Below, one piece after another: positions 5,170 to 5,248 of a DNA stretch of 5,248 nt. Position 1 is the stretch's first letter, and each line of letters opens with the position of its first letter. The notes below the pieces were generated by a model. It was not told the DNA's origin and did not search any database. It was given only the letters and a program-made list of their open reading frames with translations. Source of the stretch: an uncultured Bacillus sp. (GTDB lineage: Bacteria; Bacillota; Bacilli; Bacillales; DSM-1321); assembly GCA_934215995.1 (NCBI GenBank), contig CAKQBC010000185.1, positions 1-5,248 of the forward strand. Direction: 5' to 3'. Position numbers and translations under genes: made by a program.

Positions 5170-5248
5170 ATGGATAAGACATCGTTCATAGGCATAATCT
5201 TGGGAATTGTCGCAGTCGGCGTGGGGGTTGTACTGAAAGGGGTAAGCT
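5170..5248 (+). CDS. motA: Flagellar motor stator protein MotA (5' end only)
   Basis: Only the first 26 codons are in the window. They read MDKTSFIGIILGIVAVGVGV followed by VLKGVS, the characteristic N-terminus of Bacillales MotA: a short MDKTS lead, then the first transmembrane helix rich in Ile, Val, Gly and Leu. Family knowledge: MotA and MotB form the proton-driven stator in the cytoplasmic membrane that turns the flagellum. The ATG at 5170 is supported by AGGTGAG at 5159-5165, four bases upstream, and by family alignment starting at residue 1. A MotP (sodium-type) assignment cannot be fully excluded from so short a piece, but the opening fits MotA better. motB would be expected just downstream, outside the window. 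Confidence 0.85.
   Translation, partial: MDKTSFIGIILGIVAVGVGVVLKGVS

Noticed and set aside
5152..5177. TAAAGTTA as a flagellar sigma-factor -35 box
   Set aside because: The matching -10 would fall on the motA start codon (ATGGATAA), placing the transcript start inside the gene.

Overview
The window looks like ordinary chromosome from a low-to-mid GC, flagellated, facultatively anaerobic Firmicute of the order Bacillales. A Planococcaceae/Bacillaceae relative is my best guess, but this is an inference from protein flavour and not a search. Supporting signs are a Staphylococcus/Bacillus-like PflB and PflA, a CoA-disulfide-reductase/rhodanese fusion C-terminus, a Bacillus-type MotA N-terminus, strong GGAGG ribosome-binding sites and U-tailed hairpin terminators.

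Layout, left to right. (1) Positions 2-493 (+): the C-terminal third of a CoA-disulfide reductase with a fused rhodanese domain, then a clear intrinsic terminator (505-541). (2) 542-713: a short convergent gap with no gene I can support, then the minus-strand pfl terminator (714-746). (3) 773-3896 (-): the pflB-pflA operon, with formate acetyltransferase first and its glycyl-radical activase second. The 151-bp gap between them holds a hairpin right after the pflB stop and a terminator-like hairpin whose 3' arm is the pflA Shine-Dalgarno sequence. (4) 3897-4330: a long AT-rich stretch with no gene. It contains the pflB leader and candidate promoters, a tandem ResD-like motif, a perfect 13-bp inverted repeat with a third copy of its core, and the terminator of the upstream gene. 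(5) 4331-4795 (-): a small secreted NlpC/P60 cell-wall endopeptidase. (6) 4796-5169: a divergent intergenic region holding an endopeptidase promoter with a textbook WalR-type box, a large 10-bp-arm inverted repeat, and a SigD-like -10 element inside a small dyad before motA. (7) 5170-5248 (+): the first 26 codons of motA, cut by the window end.

How the genes relate. pflB and pflA form one functional unit: PflA uses S-adenosylmethionine to install a glycyl radical on PflB, which then cleaves pyruvate to acetyl-CoA and formate without oxygen. The neighbours (CoA/disulfide redox, wall hydrolase, flagellar stator) are separate transcription units walled off by terminators or divergent promoters. 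I see no phage, transposon, CRISPR, tRNA or rRNA. I also see no convincing undescribed multi-gene system. The second-look material is in the non-coding DNA, above all the pflB-pflA junction and the regulatory regions of pflB and of the endopeptidase.
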